64,000 nt of DNA from Callipepla californica brunnescens (Eukaryota > Chordata > Aves > Galliformes > Odontophoridae), in the NCBI GenBank assembly GCA_023055505.1, contig JALIRH010000038.1:4472327-4536326 (forward strand), read 5' to 3'. This document shows positions 43,081-55,285 of the stretch, one piece after another; the stretch's first letter is position 1, and every line of letters begins with the position of its first letter. A program made the position numbers and the translations under genes. The notes beneath the pieces were generated by a model. That model had not been told where the DNA came from. It saw only the letters and a program-made list of their open reading frames with translations, and did not search any database.

Positions 43081-43840
43081 AAGAATGGGATCAGGAAGGC
43101 CAAGGTCCAGCTGGAACAGGTCTTGGTGAGGGGCATAAAGAAGGATAATAGCTTCTATAGGCACATCAACTGGTAAAAGAAAGTACTGGATGGCGTACCC
43201 CCTGTAATGAGGAGTAAAGGCAGGCTAGAACAGACAAGAAGATGGCTGAGGTACTCTACAATTTTTTTGGCCTCATTCTTCACTTGCAACTGCTCTACAC
43301 ATGGCCCTCGAGTAGATGGTTTAGAAGGTGGTCATCAGGTCAAGAGAGGTGATCCTGCTTCTCTACTCTTCTGGTGAGACCTCACTTGGGAGTACTGTGT
43401 CCAGATGTGGAGTCCTCAGTACAGGAGGGATACAGATTTATTGGAATGTATACATAGAAAGGCCATGAAAATGATCCAAGCTGGGACTGTTCAGACCTAA
43501 TAGTGAATTTTCAGTTTCTAAACAGGTGGTAGAAGAAAGAAGGTGACACACTTTAGCAGCACGCTTCTGTGATGGCAAAGGAAAATGGTTTCATACTAAA
43601 GAAGGAGAGATTTAGATTGGATATCAGGAAGAAATTCTTAACAATAAGTAAGTGTAGTGAAGCACTGGAACAGGTTGCCCACAGATGTGGTGAATGCCCC
43701 ATCCCTGAAGACATTCAAGATCAGACTGGTCCAGCCTCTTAGCAACCTGATCCAGATGTAAACAACCTTGTTCATTTCAGGGAAGTTGTAGTAGACATTT
43801 AGAGACTCCTTCCAACTCAAATGATTCTTTGATTCTATTA
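43081..43840 (+). repeat. CR1 LINE fragment with large internal deletion, plus strand
   Basis: The first 200 bp (43081-43280) are from the ORF2 segment between the endonuclease and the reverse transcriptase. At about 43290-43345 the element jumps to the ORF2 C-terminal part ('gaggtgatcctgcttctcta', 'gtgagacctcacttgggagt', 'gatgtggagtcctcagtaca'). It continues into the 3' UTR ('gaagcactggaacaggttgc', 'cattcaagatcagactggtc'), ending AAATGATTCTTTGATTCTAT. The polymerase core, about 1 kb in an intact element, is missing. The copy is otherwise moderately well preserved. Confidence 0.88.
43087..43176 (+). pseudogene. CR1 ORF2 linker remnant (endonuclease-RT junction)
   Basis: One frame gives GIRKAKVQLEQVLVRGIKKD, then NSFYRHINW and a stop. 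Intact CR1 proteins have here a segment of the form 'R-K-A-K-x-x-x-E…D-N-K-K-x-F-Y-x-Y-I'. Further downstream (around 43260), traces of 'FLASFFTC' correspond to the 'FFASVFT' motif that precedes the reverse-transcriptase domain. Dead fragment that identifies the 5' portion of this element. Confidence 0.75.
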
Positions 43841-44962
43841 CCTCTGGAACTCTGGATTCTAAACAGTGAAAGACTTCAAAATGAGGAAATATCCACTGAG
43901 ACAAATAGTTATAATAATAATAAAAAAAAAAGACCATTGGGATCAAACGGTTTAAATAAATACAGGAAGAGAAAGAAAATATAAGTGATATCTTGTCTTC
44001 TTTACATTTGTTTTACTTAACAGTAGTCTGGAGAGGTTAAACTCACCTTTGTCTTTCAAATTAATTCATTTATATCCACTGTTATGGTTTTATTCAGTTC
44101 TTAATTCTTCTAATGTAACATGCCAATTTTAGCAGTACAGTTTTGCAAAGGTTAAAGAATCATGCATTTAGCCGTAAATTAGTAGGATGATTAAATAAAT
44201 AAATTAAGCTGGTGAAATGTTTCAATATGGTTTGTAATTAATTTTCAAAAGTATTTACTTTGATACTTATTATTCTGTCATCTTATCCCAGTGAAGTCAT
44301 TTTAAACAGACACTTTAAGAAAAAATATGAAAATTTGAATACTTACGAATACTTTTACTTGAAAAATCATACGTTCAGCTTTTGACGTTCTATGCTATTT
44401 AGTCTAACAAAGTAAATATTAAATTTAGAGAGACAGTACTCTGTGGTTTATAATTTGTGCCTAATTGTGGTTCAAAGAAATAATTAGAGATAATAATTTT
44501 GAATAATTGATATGAACACTGAACCAGAACTTCTTATGTTATAGTTAATTACAGTATATTAAAAACAGCTTAAATTTTTTTTCAAAAAAAATGTTTATAA
44601 ACTTATTTTGAGTTTAAAGTATGCATTAATCATATCTATCAGTTAGACTAACATTTCAGTGGAACTGATTCACACTAAAATGCAAAAAGCAGAATTTAGT
44701 TTCACATGAACTTGTGTGAGCTTCTGCGAGAGTGGCTGCTGCAGAGTTCAGGAGCATTCAAAAATCCAAGGACCTCCTGAGATATTATTCCACATATACC
44801 CCTCTTGAACATTGTGGTTTGAATAGATTGCCTGTCTCTTTAAAGCAGTTAATGTTAGTATCTTCCAGGAAAGCTCTCCAGTACTTTAGTGTATTTGATG
44901 TCAGTTGTGAAATGCCAGCAGATGGGAAAGTGTTCATCCAGGAGAAAACTACAGATGTATCC
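43841..44962. other. Unique AT-rich DNA, no gene seen
   Basis: Nothing recognised. The 84-codon frame at 44732-44986 lies immediately before and into an ERVL-like LTR and has no recognised domain. Confidence 0.55.
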
Positions 44963-45501
44963 TGCTATCAGCTGGGATTGAGTTAATTAGTAGTGGGGAT
45001 AGTACCATGTTTGGATTCAGACGGAAAATAATGTTGCTAATACATGGATATTTTAGTCATTGCTGAGCAGACCTTGTGCAGAGCTTAGGACTTCTCTACT
45101 GCTTGTAGTGTTCTATCAATGAGAAAGCCAGGGTTGCACAAGAAACTGGAACAGTAAATAGCCAGGACAGCTGAACCCAACTGACTAAAGGGATATTCCA
45201 TATTCCAGATCATATGTCATTATACACGGGAGTAAAATTGAGGGGAGCAATCCAGAGGGCTACCATTGTTCAGAGGATGGCTGGATGTCATCTGCTGGTG
45301 AGAAATTGCTCGCTTGTTTTGTGTATTCATTTATTTTCCTTTTCTTCCTTTTTTTTTTTTTTTTTGTTTTCATTTCCTTTTAAACTGTTTGCCTCCAATC
45401 GTAAGTTTTACTTTTTGTCACCCGGTTCTCTCCCTGTGGGGTGGGGAGAATGAGCAAATGCTTGTGTGATGCTTTGCTACCTGTCTCATTAAAACTCAAC
45501 A
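44963..45501 (+). mobile_element. ERVL-like solo LTR, degraded (about 540 bp)
   Basis: Related by motif order to the LTR at 16293-16859. It has TGCTATCAGCTGGGATTGAG at the left, then 'gatattttagtcattgctgagc', 'gttgcacaagaaactgg', 'gccaggacagctgaacccaa', 'ctgactaaagggatattccat', 'cctgtggggtggggagaatg' and 'gcaaatgcttgtgtgatgct' at the right, ending CTCAACA. An inserted or expanded T-rich stretch lies at 45343-45365. No internal viral sequence and no matching target duplication. Ends are estimated to within about 5 bases. Confidence 0.7.
45343..45365. repeat. T-rich run inside the ERVL-like LTR
   Basis: T17 preceded by CTTTTCTTCC, located just upstream of the part of the LTR that normally holds the polyadenylation region. 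Expansion of the homopolymer probably removed that signal. Confidence 0.8.
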
Positions 45502-46176
45502 AAAAGGCACTTATTTTTTTCTCAGATATTCCTCTGAGCAGCGGGATGGCTGCAAATTCAGTCTGAAGGATACTGAGCAAGTAGACCATGTAGATACACA
45601 TCTTCCTTCAGGCTTGATCTTATGGTTTAACAATATAGATATGGCAAAAAGGCTTGCAAAATATTCTGTCTGTTCAATCATATGTTAAATCAAAACCAAA
45701 CTAAATAGATGTAGAGAATGAACTGGAAAAAGTCAGTCTGAGGTGGTAGAGCAGAAGATGATCAAACACGTTCTATCATAAAGTACCTGCACTCTCCAGT
45801 TTAAAGATAAAATCTTCAAACTACTCTGGTAGTAATGGGTATATTTTGATATGTGACAGCTGACATGGATGAGTAGGTCCGGATTCTTGTTAACGTAGCC
45901 CTCACCTTCAGGAAAGTCCTCAAGTTGCAAAAATCAGATCAAATGGTAAATAATATTCATCAACAACGTTCATTATTATTCTTATTGAAACCACATAATA
46001 GAAACCAAGTAAAATCAATATTCACCATAAAATCAGGTGAAATGAATCCCTAAAAGTAAGTTTAACTCAGAATCTGTGTACTTTAATTGAAAAACTTGAA
46101 GTAAAATTTGTGAGAACAGGAGGGCAACAGAACATCTTTATAGTGCATTACAGAAGAAAATTTTGCAAAAGTTTCT

Positions 46177-46221
46177 TAAAAAGGGAGATGGAGAAGGAGA
46201 GGAGAAGAGAGGAGTGGAGAG
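46177..46221. repeat. Purine-rich GGAGA tract
   Basis: Forty-five bases, nearly all purine (two T), of the GGAGA type. Confidence 0.85.
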
Positions 46222-49090
46222 TACGCAATCTAGACAGAAAGGTGACATTTATCAAATAGTGATCAAAAAGTGAGTTCCTAAAAAGGAGTATCTGGGAATT
46301 GGAAAACTGCTAGTTTTTACACCTTGACAAATCTTCTTACATTGCTTGCAGTTCTGATTAAATTTTAACTTGTATATGCAGATACACAACCAAAGAATTT
46401 ATCCCTTAGTCTTATCTGAATAATGGTTATTGCAGTCTCTTTTACTCTGCAAAAAATAGCAAGAGAGGGAAAATAAATATTTTACTCCATTTCTGCTAGC
46501 CGTATGCCACAGTAAACGTTAGCAATAGCTTAAGGGATGAAGTTACTTCTGGTATGCTGTATTCTACTTTATTGTTTTCAATGCAGTTTCATTAAGTCAC
46601 GGCTAATTATTCAGTGCTTTACTGCCACTGGACATAGAAAAGTGGAGATGTGAGTGAACAGAAATGAAAAGAGTATATCATTGTTCTTTGAGCAATACCA
46701 TGAACTGCCTATTTATATTGATTGCACTGGAAATACTCATATTTGTCACTTCTCACCAGTGGAAATAAAGAAATTTCAACCTAAGAGGAGAGGAAGTTCT
46801 TTATTAAAAAACATATATAATCTCATTTGATTTTAGTCAGGTTTTCTGGCTGGGAAAAGCCATAATTAATTCTGAGAATTCATTCTTTCAGTAAATATTT
46901 TCAAAATAATTTTAGAATTTAAATCAGCTCTGACTTTCTTTTGTTGCAAGAGTATTTGGAAAAAACAGCTTTGTTGGTCTAATATGCGTGCGCATGTACA
47001 CATATAAACACAGTTATATATGTAACAAATCCATGAATAAACAGAAGGGGACATTTTTAAATTTTCTGAGTTGCTTTTGTTTAAGAAGGGTCTTCACTGC
47101 ATCTGATCTTGTGGAAGAGGGTATTGCTCGGTACCAGAATTGTATTGTACTTGCTGATTTATATGTAAAAAAAATCTTCATTTTATAGACATTAAAAATT
47201 TAAAGACATGACATTATAGGAGGATTAAAAAAAGAACAAGTGTGGGATGTCAAGAGGAAGGGATGAGAAGAATAATAGGATGTTTTAGCACAGACACACT
47301 GTGAGCACAATTTGTAGCTAGTCAATAACAGTAATCACAGTAATTACAAGTCACCACCTGCTTAGCCATTATTGGAATGCAGGGGTTTTATACACATTCC
47401 CATAGCAATCAGTTTTAAGGAGGAATTTGAAGGTCCAGAGGAAAAAAAGAAATCAGAAAAGAAAGAAAAAGCATTTTGATCACTCCTCAGTACACTAACT
47501 ATCCAATTTAATCTATAGTGTAGTAAGTAGCATGTATGCAGGAGACAGTGTGATTGCAGACTGCAGAATTAGGTCCTTAAAGAAGTGAGAGAATGTCAAC
47601 AACTTCAAATAAACATAGCTAGAGATTTACACACCTGAATATAAATAGTCCTAATTCTGAAAGAAGAAATGTTCTGTTGTCTGCGTGTGGTAGGAAATAA
47701 GTGAAATAAAAACTGAAGATAAAGCAGTAACTACTGTGCCAGTACATAACCCCAGAGTCATAACCAAAAGAAGAGGAAAAGAATGTTTTGTTTTCATGTT
47801 TTCATCTGTTTCACGTATCCCTCTAGGTAGAAGGTATTAATTGCCATGTTCCTAAGCTCTATTGTCCCACAGAGCAGAAGTCCTGGAGTTATTCCAAAAT
47901 ATGTGTCTCCTGCTGGTTTCTGTACAGTTCTATCAGACATTCCACCAGGTCTGTTTGACTTTCAAAATGCCCTCCAGGGGTCTGTTCTGAAATTCTGCAC
48001 ACTGGAATAAGGATGTGTGCTTAACAAATGTCTGTTGGCTGGAAAATTAATCTGGACTTGTGTTTGTCTGTTTCTTCTTTCAGTAAGCTAACAAGAATAT
48101 CAGATATTTAACTGCAACTTTTGGCTCTTCTTACTCTCATAGTAGCCTGTGGCTAAAGTCTGAAAGTATGGATGTAAATGCAGCATTTTTCTTGTTACTA
48201 TATTTTATTTTTATTCTTAGTCCAAATCTTGAAGTATTTAGTCTTATAAGGTCATTATTTAGATTTCAAACTAACTCAGTAAAAGAATTTAGGACTTGCA
48301 ATCAAGAGCCTTATAATTACTGTATCTTTAATGAAAGCCATTTAACATTGCATAGTGGTTGAAAACCTGACATCGCTTATGTCAATGAGGTTATTGCTAT
48401 TGATTTCACAAGTGTCTTTCATTTTGATGAGTTATAACTTAAGTTTTAACTATTAATAGGCTTTCATAGAAGCCGTAAGCTAGATTCACTTCATCTGTTG
48501 TTGAAAAAAAGCCACCTCTGAGACAATTGCTACTTAACAGTATGGTGCTTCACTTCACATGAAGGAGTAGAGAGCACAATGACCATTAATGTATCAGGAA
48601 TAATAATAATAAAAAAACATGCTTCAATTCCTCTCTAGTGTTTGCATGATAAGATAAGGGTGAGTATGCAGTTCTGGTATTAAAAAGATAAGGCTGACTG
48701 CTGTTTCTAATTTATTGATTTTTATGGTCGTCAGCTGGCAGACCCATGTATTATGGTTAGATAGCAGCTGTGGAGCACACATTTATGTTATTTAGCTAGT
48801 ATTACATAAAATAAATAATAAAATAATAAAAATGTTAATATACAGCTTAGATAATGTCTTCAGAATGGAATGCCAAAAATCAGACGGTTTACAGCCACAG
48901 AACTTTATAGTATTTTCCAGACAATAGCTGAGACGCGCTCTATCTAGAAGATCTTGAGAGTCATAAATGGTTACCAAACTATTGATATAATCCACACTAT
49001 TTGATGGTTTGCATCTGAAGGAATACTGTGGCAATGGGTACCATCTTCATTATTTTCAGTAGCTTCCAGAGCAAAAGCCATTGGTATAAT

Positions 49091-49130
49091 GTGTGTGTGT
49101 GTTGGGGGGGGAGGTTGTGGGGGGGTTGTA
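49091..49130. repeat. (GT)n followed by G-rich runs
   Basis: GT units to 49102, then runs of eight and seven G separated by AGGTTGT. Quadruplex-capable and similar in build to the TG-G29 tract at 25.2 kb. Confidence 0.85.
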
Positions 49131-50187
49131 CATGTAGAGGAGAAGTGGAAGAGGTTGTATTTCTCATGAAAGTCGACTGATTGTTTTCTAACTATTCACT
49201 GATAAAGAAATGCAGTAAATTAGTAATATGAGTCTGAACATATATGATGATGGAAATGAAATTGCACTTTGAAATGTGAACAGTCTGTAAGCCCACAGTT
49301 TGCAGCACTATGGACAGACTGTCAATAAGCACAGAAAAACTGAGATGTATTTATTTGAAGGAATGGGCAAAAGGTACACTGTTCCACTTGAAAGTGGAAG
49401 GAAAATAAACAGCTTCAAAATGTTTGATAGTATTAAAATTTGTGTTAGAGAATTATATAAGCTGTCAAGGAGCTGCAGTTGAAACTAGTATTTTTGCAGT
49501 GTATCCTTTTAAGCAATATTTAAAAATCTGAAGACAAATAATATCAGTAATAAAAGCTACTCTGTATCCTAAATATAACTAACATCATACGTGTGTTCAA
49601 GGTATGTCTTTTTTTTAAAAAATCATGTTCAATATTACAGTTTTAATTATAGTGTGCAGTTTAATGGATATTGCGGTAAAAACAATTTAGTCCCCCATCA
49701 ATGTCAGTGACCCCTTCTTGATTTACTCTGAATTTTCCTACAAAAAGGTAACTTATTTATGCTACCATTTAGAATAATAGTTTTCAGCTTTCTTCTGCAG
49801 TCGCTACAAATTTCCCAGTGTAAGGTCACATGCCTTTAGAAACACTGTCTGCATACATACATTGCTTTCTAATATGATAAATTTGCTGCTTTGATATGCC
49901 ATATAATCTATAGGAATTAGCTCACGAGATATCTAAAACTACACAATGCTATGATTGTGAATTTCTATACAGATTAGCGTAGCTACACCAACTCCCACTA
50001 CCAACAGAAGCTGGTGGATGAAAGAGAGCACAGTCCTGCCAAGAAGGACCAGGGGATGCTGGTGGATGTCAAGCTGACTATGAGCCAGTAATGTGCCTTC
50101 ACGGCCCAGAAAGCTTAATGAATACTGGGCTGCATCGAAAGAAGCACAATCAGCAGGGAGAGGGAGGTAATCCTGCCCATCTACTCT

Positions 50188-50373
50188 GTGCTGGTGAGAC
50201 CTCATCTGGAATACTTCATCCAGATGTGGAGTCCTCAGTACAGGAGAGACATGGACCCATTGGAGTGTGTCCAGGGGAAGGCCACAAAAATGATCCATGG
50301 AGTGGAACACCTTCCCTATGAGGACAGGCTGAGATCTGTGGCTGTTCGGCCTGGGCAAAAGAAGGCTCCATGA
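50188..50373 (+). pseudogene. CR1 ORF2 C-terminal remnant
   Basis: Sixty-one open codons: MLVRPHLEYFIQMWSPQYRR, then KATKMIHGVEHLPYEDRLRS. This is the conserved RPHLEY segment and the following VEHLPYEDRL segment of CR1 ORF2. It is interrupted on both sides by frameshifts and stops. Dead fragment. Confidence 0.85.
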
Positions 50374-50530
50374 TGACCTGATAGTGGCCTTTCAGTATCT
50401 GAAGCTGGGCTATAACAGGAAAGTGTTCAGACACCTTAGCAAGGTCTGTTGCTACAGAACAAGGGAAAATTGCTTCAAATCAAAAGAGGGAAGATTTAGA
50501 TTGAATATAAGGAAGACATTTTTCACAAAA

Positions 50531-50576
50531 TGGTTGCCCAGAGAAGTGGTAAATGCTTCTGGAGAGAAGTGGTAAA
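50531..50576 (+). repeat. 23-bp tandem duplication inside CR1
   Basis: Two identical copies of a 23-bp unit (50531-50553 and 50554-50576). Identity between the copies suggests a recent duplication, later than the insertion of the CR1. Confidence 0.95.
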
Positions 50577-50700
50577 TGCTTCTGGAGACATTCAAGGTCA
50601 GGCTGAACCAGGCTCTGAGCAACCTGATCTAGCTATGGATAGCCCTGTTCATTGTAGAGGAGTTGGACTAGAGGATCTTTAAATGTCCCTTCCAACTTGA

Positions 50701-53700
50701 ACAAATTTAAAAGAAATTTTAAGAAATGCACTGTCCAAGTGTATCTGTATCCAAGATCTAAGGAAGTTGCTTGAGAAAATGATACATTTATGGATAGCTA
50801 GGCTGAAATCTAAATATCAAATACTTATACCTCAGTATAATTTCAGACAAACATGCCATAAATATGCATTAAGTATGCCTTTGTGGTCCTGCAGCTGAGA
50901 ACATCAACAGCTGACTATACATATTTTTGTGTGCAAATAACCAATTTACACACTTTTTAATAGCACTGAATCCTGCTATGAAACATCAAGACATTCAGGA
51001 AATTGGTATTTAAAAACATCTGCTAAAAATTTTATTTTAGTGTGACTTATATTTTGTAGGAAGATTCATAGTCAGACTTGGCAGCAAGCATCAAGCTGTG
51101 TGTGCATTACAGGCTGCTCGTAGTATTCAGTTTTAAAATGAAAGCTCCACCTATGTAAACAAACATTGCAGAAGAAACAGTATCATCTGTTTATCTTTTG
51201 TTTTGGAAATAAAACAATACACAGGCAGATGGTAGCTAGAAGGACATACAAAGACATCAGATAAATAGCAGTTCTTTGCCATCATAGAATAAATTTTAGA
51301 ATTCATAAATGCTTTGCAAATGCTAAGAATATTCACGTGAAGTAGAAACCAGTGTTAAAAATATAGTGAAATACTTCTAGTAGACTGAGAGAAGTAAAAT
51401 GTTAAAGTAATAACACAAAGCAGTTCAGGTAGGCTTCAAGACTGGAGCAGATCACTGATATGGGGGGGGTTTCAGCACTCCATGATCTCTGTTTAAAAGA
51501 TACAAGTTGTAAAATAATTCAGTTCTAAAATAGCTTTGATGCCAATCTTCTAGCTAAGAGGTCTAACTGACTGTATCTAATATTCAAGCAGTGTTGATGT
51601 TCAGAGTTACAAATGAAGTGTAAACAACTAATAATTTAAGAAAGCAATATACATGAGGCTTCAGAGGCTGTAATGATGGAAGACCCATCAACATCACAGG
51701 CGTCGGGTCAGTTTACACAGGTTTTGTCAGAGTTTGGAGCACTGAGTCCCACAGATTGTCTATTCAAGGGTTGAAAGTTAGGAGTAGAAATCTGCTACAT
51801 GAATTCAGTGAGTGGGGATCTGTCTATTTCTACAAGCAGGTGCACCAGGAATCACACTGGGTATGGTCCTTGTGACTGTAGATATCTGCAGTTAGATACA
51901 TCTGAGCTAGTCTGTTGTGGAAATATGTGTCCTTATCTGCATTAAATGCCGTAGTGTCCTAAAGAACACATGCAAAATGAATTAGATGAATCACATCCAA
52001 AAATGTCTGTGTTTCTCTATAGTTTGTAAAGAGAGTCATGAATACATCAGACTAAGCTAGCTGAGGTAAACTCCACCCACCAGTCCCATTCTGTCTCATA
52101 TTCAGGCATCCATCTTTTTCAGGGACACTAGGAAACCGAGACTTGTAATAAGACATCAGAACCTTAAATGGCTAATCTGCAGTACAATGGTTTGCAACTC
52201 TGCTTCTGTGTGCAACTAGAAAAGGCAGTGCCCCTATTTGCTTGTGAAGCATGGGAGTAAGAGGCTCAGAACTCTGTCTAGGATAAACCTCTCAATTTAA
52301 CCTAACTGCACCAAACATGCATATTTCAGGATACAGGATTTGTACATCTGTATGCTATTTTGATTCCTGATTTTCCCTGGATTGCACAAAATGATACACT
52401 AGCAGTCAGACTGAGCACACTCATCAAAATCCTAGCCAGTGCATTAAGCTCATGGTCAGCCTTTTTCTCTACCGACATCAAAAGAAATAGCATTAAGCCC
52501 ATATTATATACACTTTAATGGACTTCTTTGTATAATGTTGGGAAGGCAGTAGTGACATGCCTTTGAACATAATTTATAATTCACAAACATATTCATGTTT
52601 GGAGGCTCAGACAGAATAATTTGCAGCTAACTAGCTCTAACACTGCTGCCAAGAAAATGATCAAAACAATAAAGTTGACATTGTTACAGAGATTTGGATT
52701 GCATAGGATTAAGGATGTAGAAATAAATTTACTGCTTTGTAGGGAGGTCAGAAGTACTGAAGGTCTGTACACTACCTATGTCCAGCTTATGCTACTGCCT
52801 TTTTGCAGGCCCTTTGCTGACTGACAGCACAGCTTAAGTGTGATTTTTATTCTGAAACCTAATGTTAGGACACTGAGCTGCTGTAATTCCCTGTGACTTC
52901 TGTAAGGAGTTTTGCAGCATACAGTAACATGAAGGATCAAGCTTACTTTATTATTAAATTATGGCTGACTACATACACGTTGCAGTCTGGGCTCAAATTT
53001 CAGTTTAGCTTTTCACACTTGTTTTTCTTTTCCCCTCTCCACTCATATTTCTAAATGAAGGAGAATTCTCTGGGCTGCTGCATATTTGATTTTTGAATGT
53101 TTCCCTTTTCATATTCATACAATTTCTTTACAAAACTGATCTGTGTTACCTCTTGGACAATTCAGAATAAGAAATAGTTCATTGATGAAGAGGTTTGCTT
53201 ATTAAATAAAAATAACAGGATGGTCATGGTTTAGATAAGAGAACATTACTGATCATGAGAGATAGGTCATGCTAAGTCAAATTACAGGCTCCCCTGTTAA
53301 TTGGCTACTTATGAAATTGAAATGTGATTTTCTTAGGGTATTTCCTTAAAGTCCTGCTTTCAGTGAAGAAAAGGCTAACTCTTCATGAGTTTGTTTGTGC
53401 ATGTGGATTGTAATATCTAAAGAAGGCTGCATGACTAGATTGCGAGCAAGGGAATGCCTACAGGGGAAGACTGCTATCTAGGGCAGCACCTGGCTGATCC
53501 AAATCAGATTCTCATGCAGTGAAGTGGTCCATGAGTATAAACATGGATATCATGCTTATGTGAAGAGGATCTTCTACACAGGAAGTTATTTCTAAAAAAG
53601 TTGTAGCTACAAAAAGGAGAGGAATACAGAAAATGAAAAACAAAATAGTTTTCCATGCTAATGTTATATAACATTTGTATTTCCCATAAGAGAGTAATCC

Positions 53701-54821
53701 TTATTAGTTAAATATATGTATGTATATATACACTTCATTTGGAAGCTCTCCAGGTAAGATAGGTTTTTAAATAACACCTTTAACAGCTTCCTCTGGAAGT
53801 GGTTACCATACAATTATCTTTTTTTCTCACAAAAGACACAGCACTGGTAATAGTGTTATGGGAGTATATTTGCTAAACATAACCCTGGAGTTTATATCAA
53901 TTTTTAGGCAAAAAAAAAAAAAAAAAAGGAGAGGGGGAAAGAACCCTTATAATACTTCTCTGTGAAGAGTGGAATTATAAAAAAGAAATGCTGTGGTTTC
54001 ACTAGTGGTGAGAAAAATATGATGTTGCTGTAAAAGATGAGTAGATGTAAGGAAAATAGAATGTTCGGTTGTTATGTTATATATGTTATCCTTTCCTTCC
54101 CCCATTTCCCAGTCTTCCCATATGAAAAAAGGGAAGTTTGAACAGCAAACTAAGAATATGTTGTCTCTGGGAACATTGCTGTCTCTGCTGTCAATCACCA
54201 ACACAGGAGAGAAAGCTAATCACAACTCTCTAGCCATTAGGGAGAAAGAAATGTAAGGAAAGAATATTTGGGGAAGACATATAGCAAATCATTCTTTATA
54301 AGTGGGTAATAATATCCTAGTTTTAAACCTTTTGAATTCTGAATGTCAAAGCCATACAGTCTGAAATTTAAAGTGATACATCTCAGGAAATTTATAATTC
54401 CAAACACTATTTCCTCAGAAACACTACCAATTATATTTGACATCTTCATATAAGTGAACTACTTCGGTACTACAATCTTAGCATTAAGTATTAAAGACAA
54501 ATAGTTAGTGTACTGGGGACCTTTCAATTTAATGTTCTCGTATTCCACAAAGATATCCTATGAAATTTTTGTTACTATGAAAACATTTAAAAATGAGATG
54601 ATTATTTTCTGAAAATCTGGTATCTGCAGTTAATATGTAAGACAACTGCCTTTTTAATAGAAGTTTTACAAACAGGTTCTGGGTGTCATTTGCTGGTAGA
54701 GAATCTTCCTGTAAATTTTTGTTAATAAGCATATCTTGGAAATGTAGCCGTAAATTCAGTATTTACTGACTTTTATAACTATGGAAAGAAAGTGAGTAAA
54801 CCTGAGCAGTTTATCTCAAAC
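50701..54821. other. 4.1 kb without recognised dispersed repeats or genes
   Basis: No exon, RNA gene or repeat family recognised. Base composition between about 51650 and 52330 is slightly more balanced than elsewhere, but I find no frame or motif to explain it. An A18 run lies at 53910-53927. Confidence 0.55.
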
Positions 54822-55285
54822 TTACAGAATGTTTGAGGTTTGAAGGAACCTCTGGAGATTATCTGCTCCAATCCTGCTCAAGCGTATCCTGGTGCCTGGG
54901 GATGTTCCTCCCCAGGTGCAGGACAATCAACACGTTTCCTTGTTGAAAATCTTGTGACTTTTTTTTTTTAATTCACCTCTCCAGCCTGTCCAGATTCCTC
55001 TGGATGGCTGCAGAGTCCTTTGGTGAATCAGCCACTCTCCCCAGTTTCATGTCATCTGTGAATTTATCAGTAGCACACTCTACCATAGTTTAGTAAATCA
55101 AAGAAGATTTTAAGCAGGCCTGGGACCAGTACTGATCTCTATGTTATTCTTCTGCTCATTATTGGCCTACAAATAGACTTTGTGCATGAAGCTGACCACT
55201 AGCTTCTGGGCCTGGCTGTTCATCCAGTTTTTGATCCTTCTCACTGTTTGCCCATGTAGCCCATAGTTTAACAGCTACTTCTTTT
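54822..55285 (-). repeat. CR1 LINE fragment, older copy, minus strand
   Basis: Anchors in order on the minus strand: 'gaaggaacctctggagatta' near 54842, 'ctccccaggtgcaggacaat', 'acctctccagcctgtccaga', 'tcctctggatggctgcagag', 'cagtttcatgtcatctgtga', 'gcctgggaccagtactgatc' and 'gggcctggctgttcatccag'. The jump from the 3' end (about 54890) to 'cccaggtgcagg' implies an internal deletion of several hundred bases. The fragment reaches unusually far into ORF2, towards the polymerase core, before fading near 55285. Confidence 0.82.

Larger units (their letters stand above)
45502..50009. other. 4.5 kb without recognised dispersed repeats or genes
   Basis: AT-rich, with a purine-rich tract at 46177-46221 and a GT/G-rich tract at 49091-49130. 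Frames of up to 80 codons (for example 48792-49034 minus) show no recognised domain. Confidence 0.55.
50010..50700 (+). repeat. CR1 LINE fragment, plus strand, with a 23-bp tandem duplication
   Basis: Starts in the ORF2 C-terminal region ('gaccaggggatgctggtgga', 'gacctcatctggaatacttc', 'gatgtggagtcctcagtaca'). It passes 'cttccctatgaggacaggct' and the 3' UTR blocks 'ggttgcccagagaagtggta' and 'cattcaaggtcaggctgaac', ending 'cccttccaacttgaac' near 50700. At 50531-50576 the 23-bp unit GAGAAGTGGTAAATGCTTCT plus GGA is present twice in tandem. The tail repeat itself is lost. Confidence 0.88.

Noticed and set aside
16293..45501. The two ERVL-like LTRs as the ends of one provirus
   Set aside because: The 28-kb spacing is far beyond a provirus, the LTRs are quite different from each other, and the DNA between contains unrelated CR1, mariner and solo LTR insertions but no gag-pol-env.
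49939..50358. 139-codon frame on the minus strand
   Set aside because: It lies mostly opposite a plus-strand CR1 and is an antisense shadow of that element.
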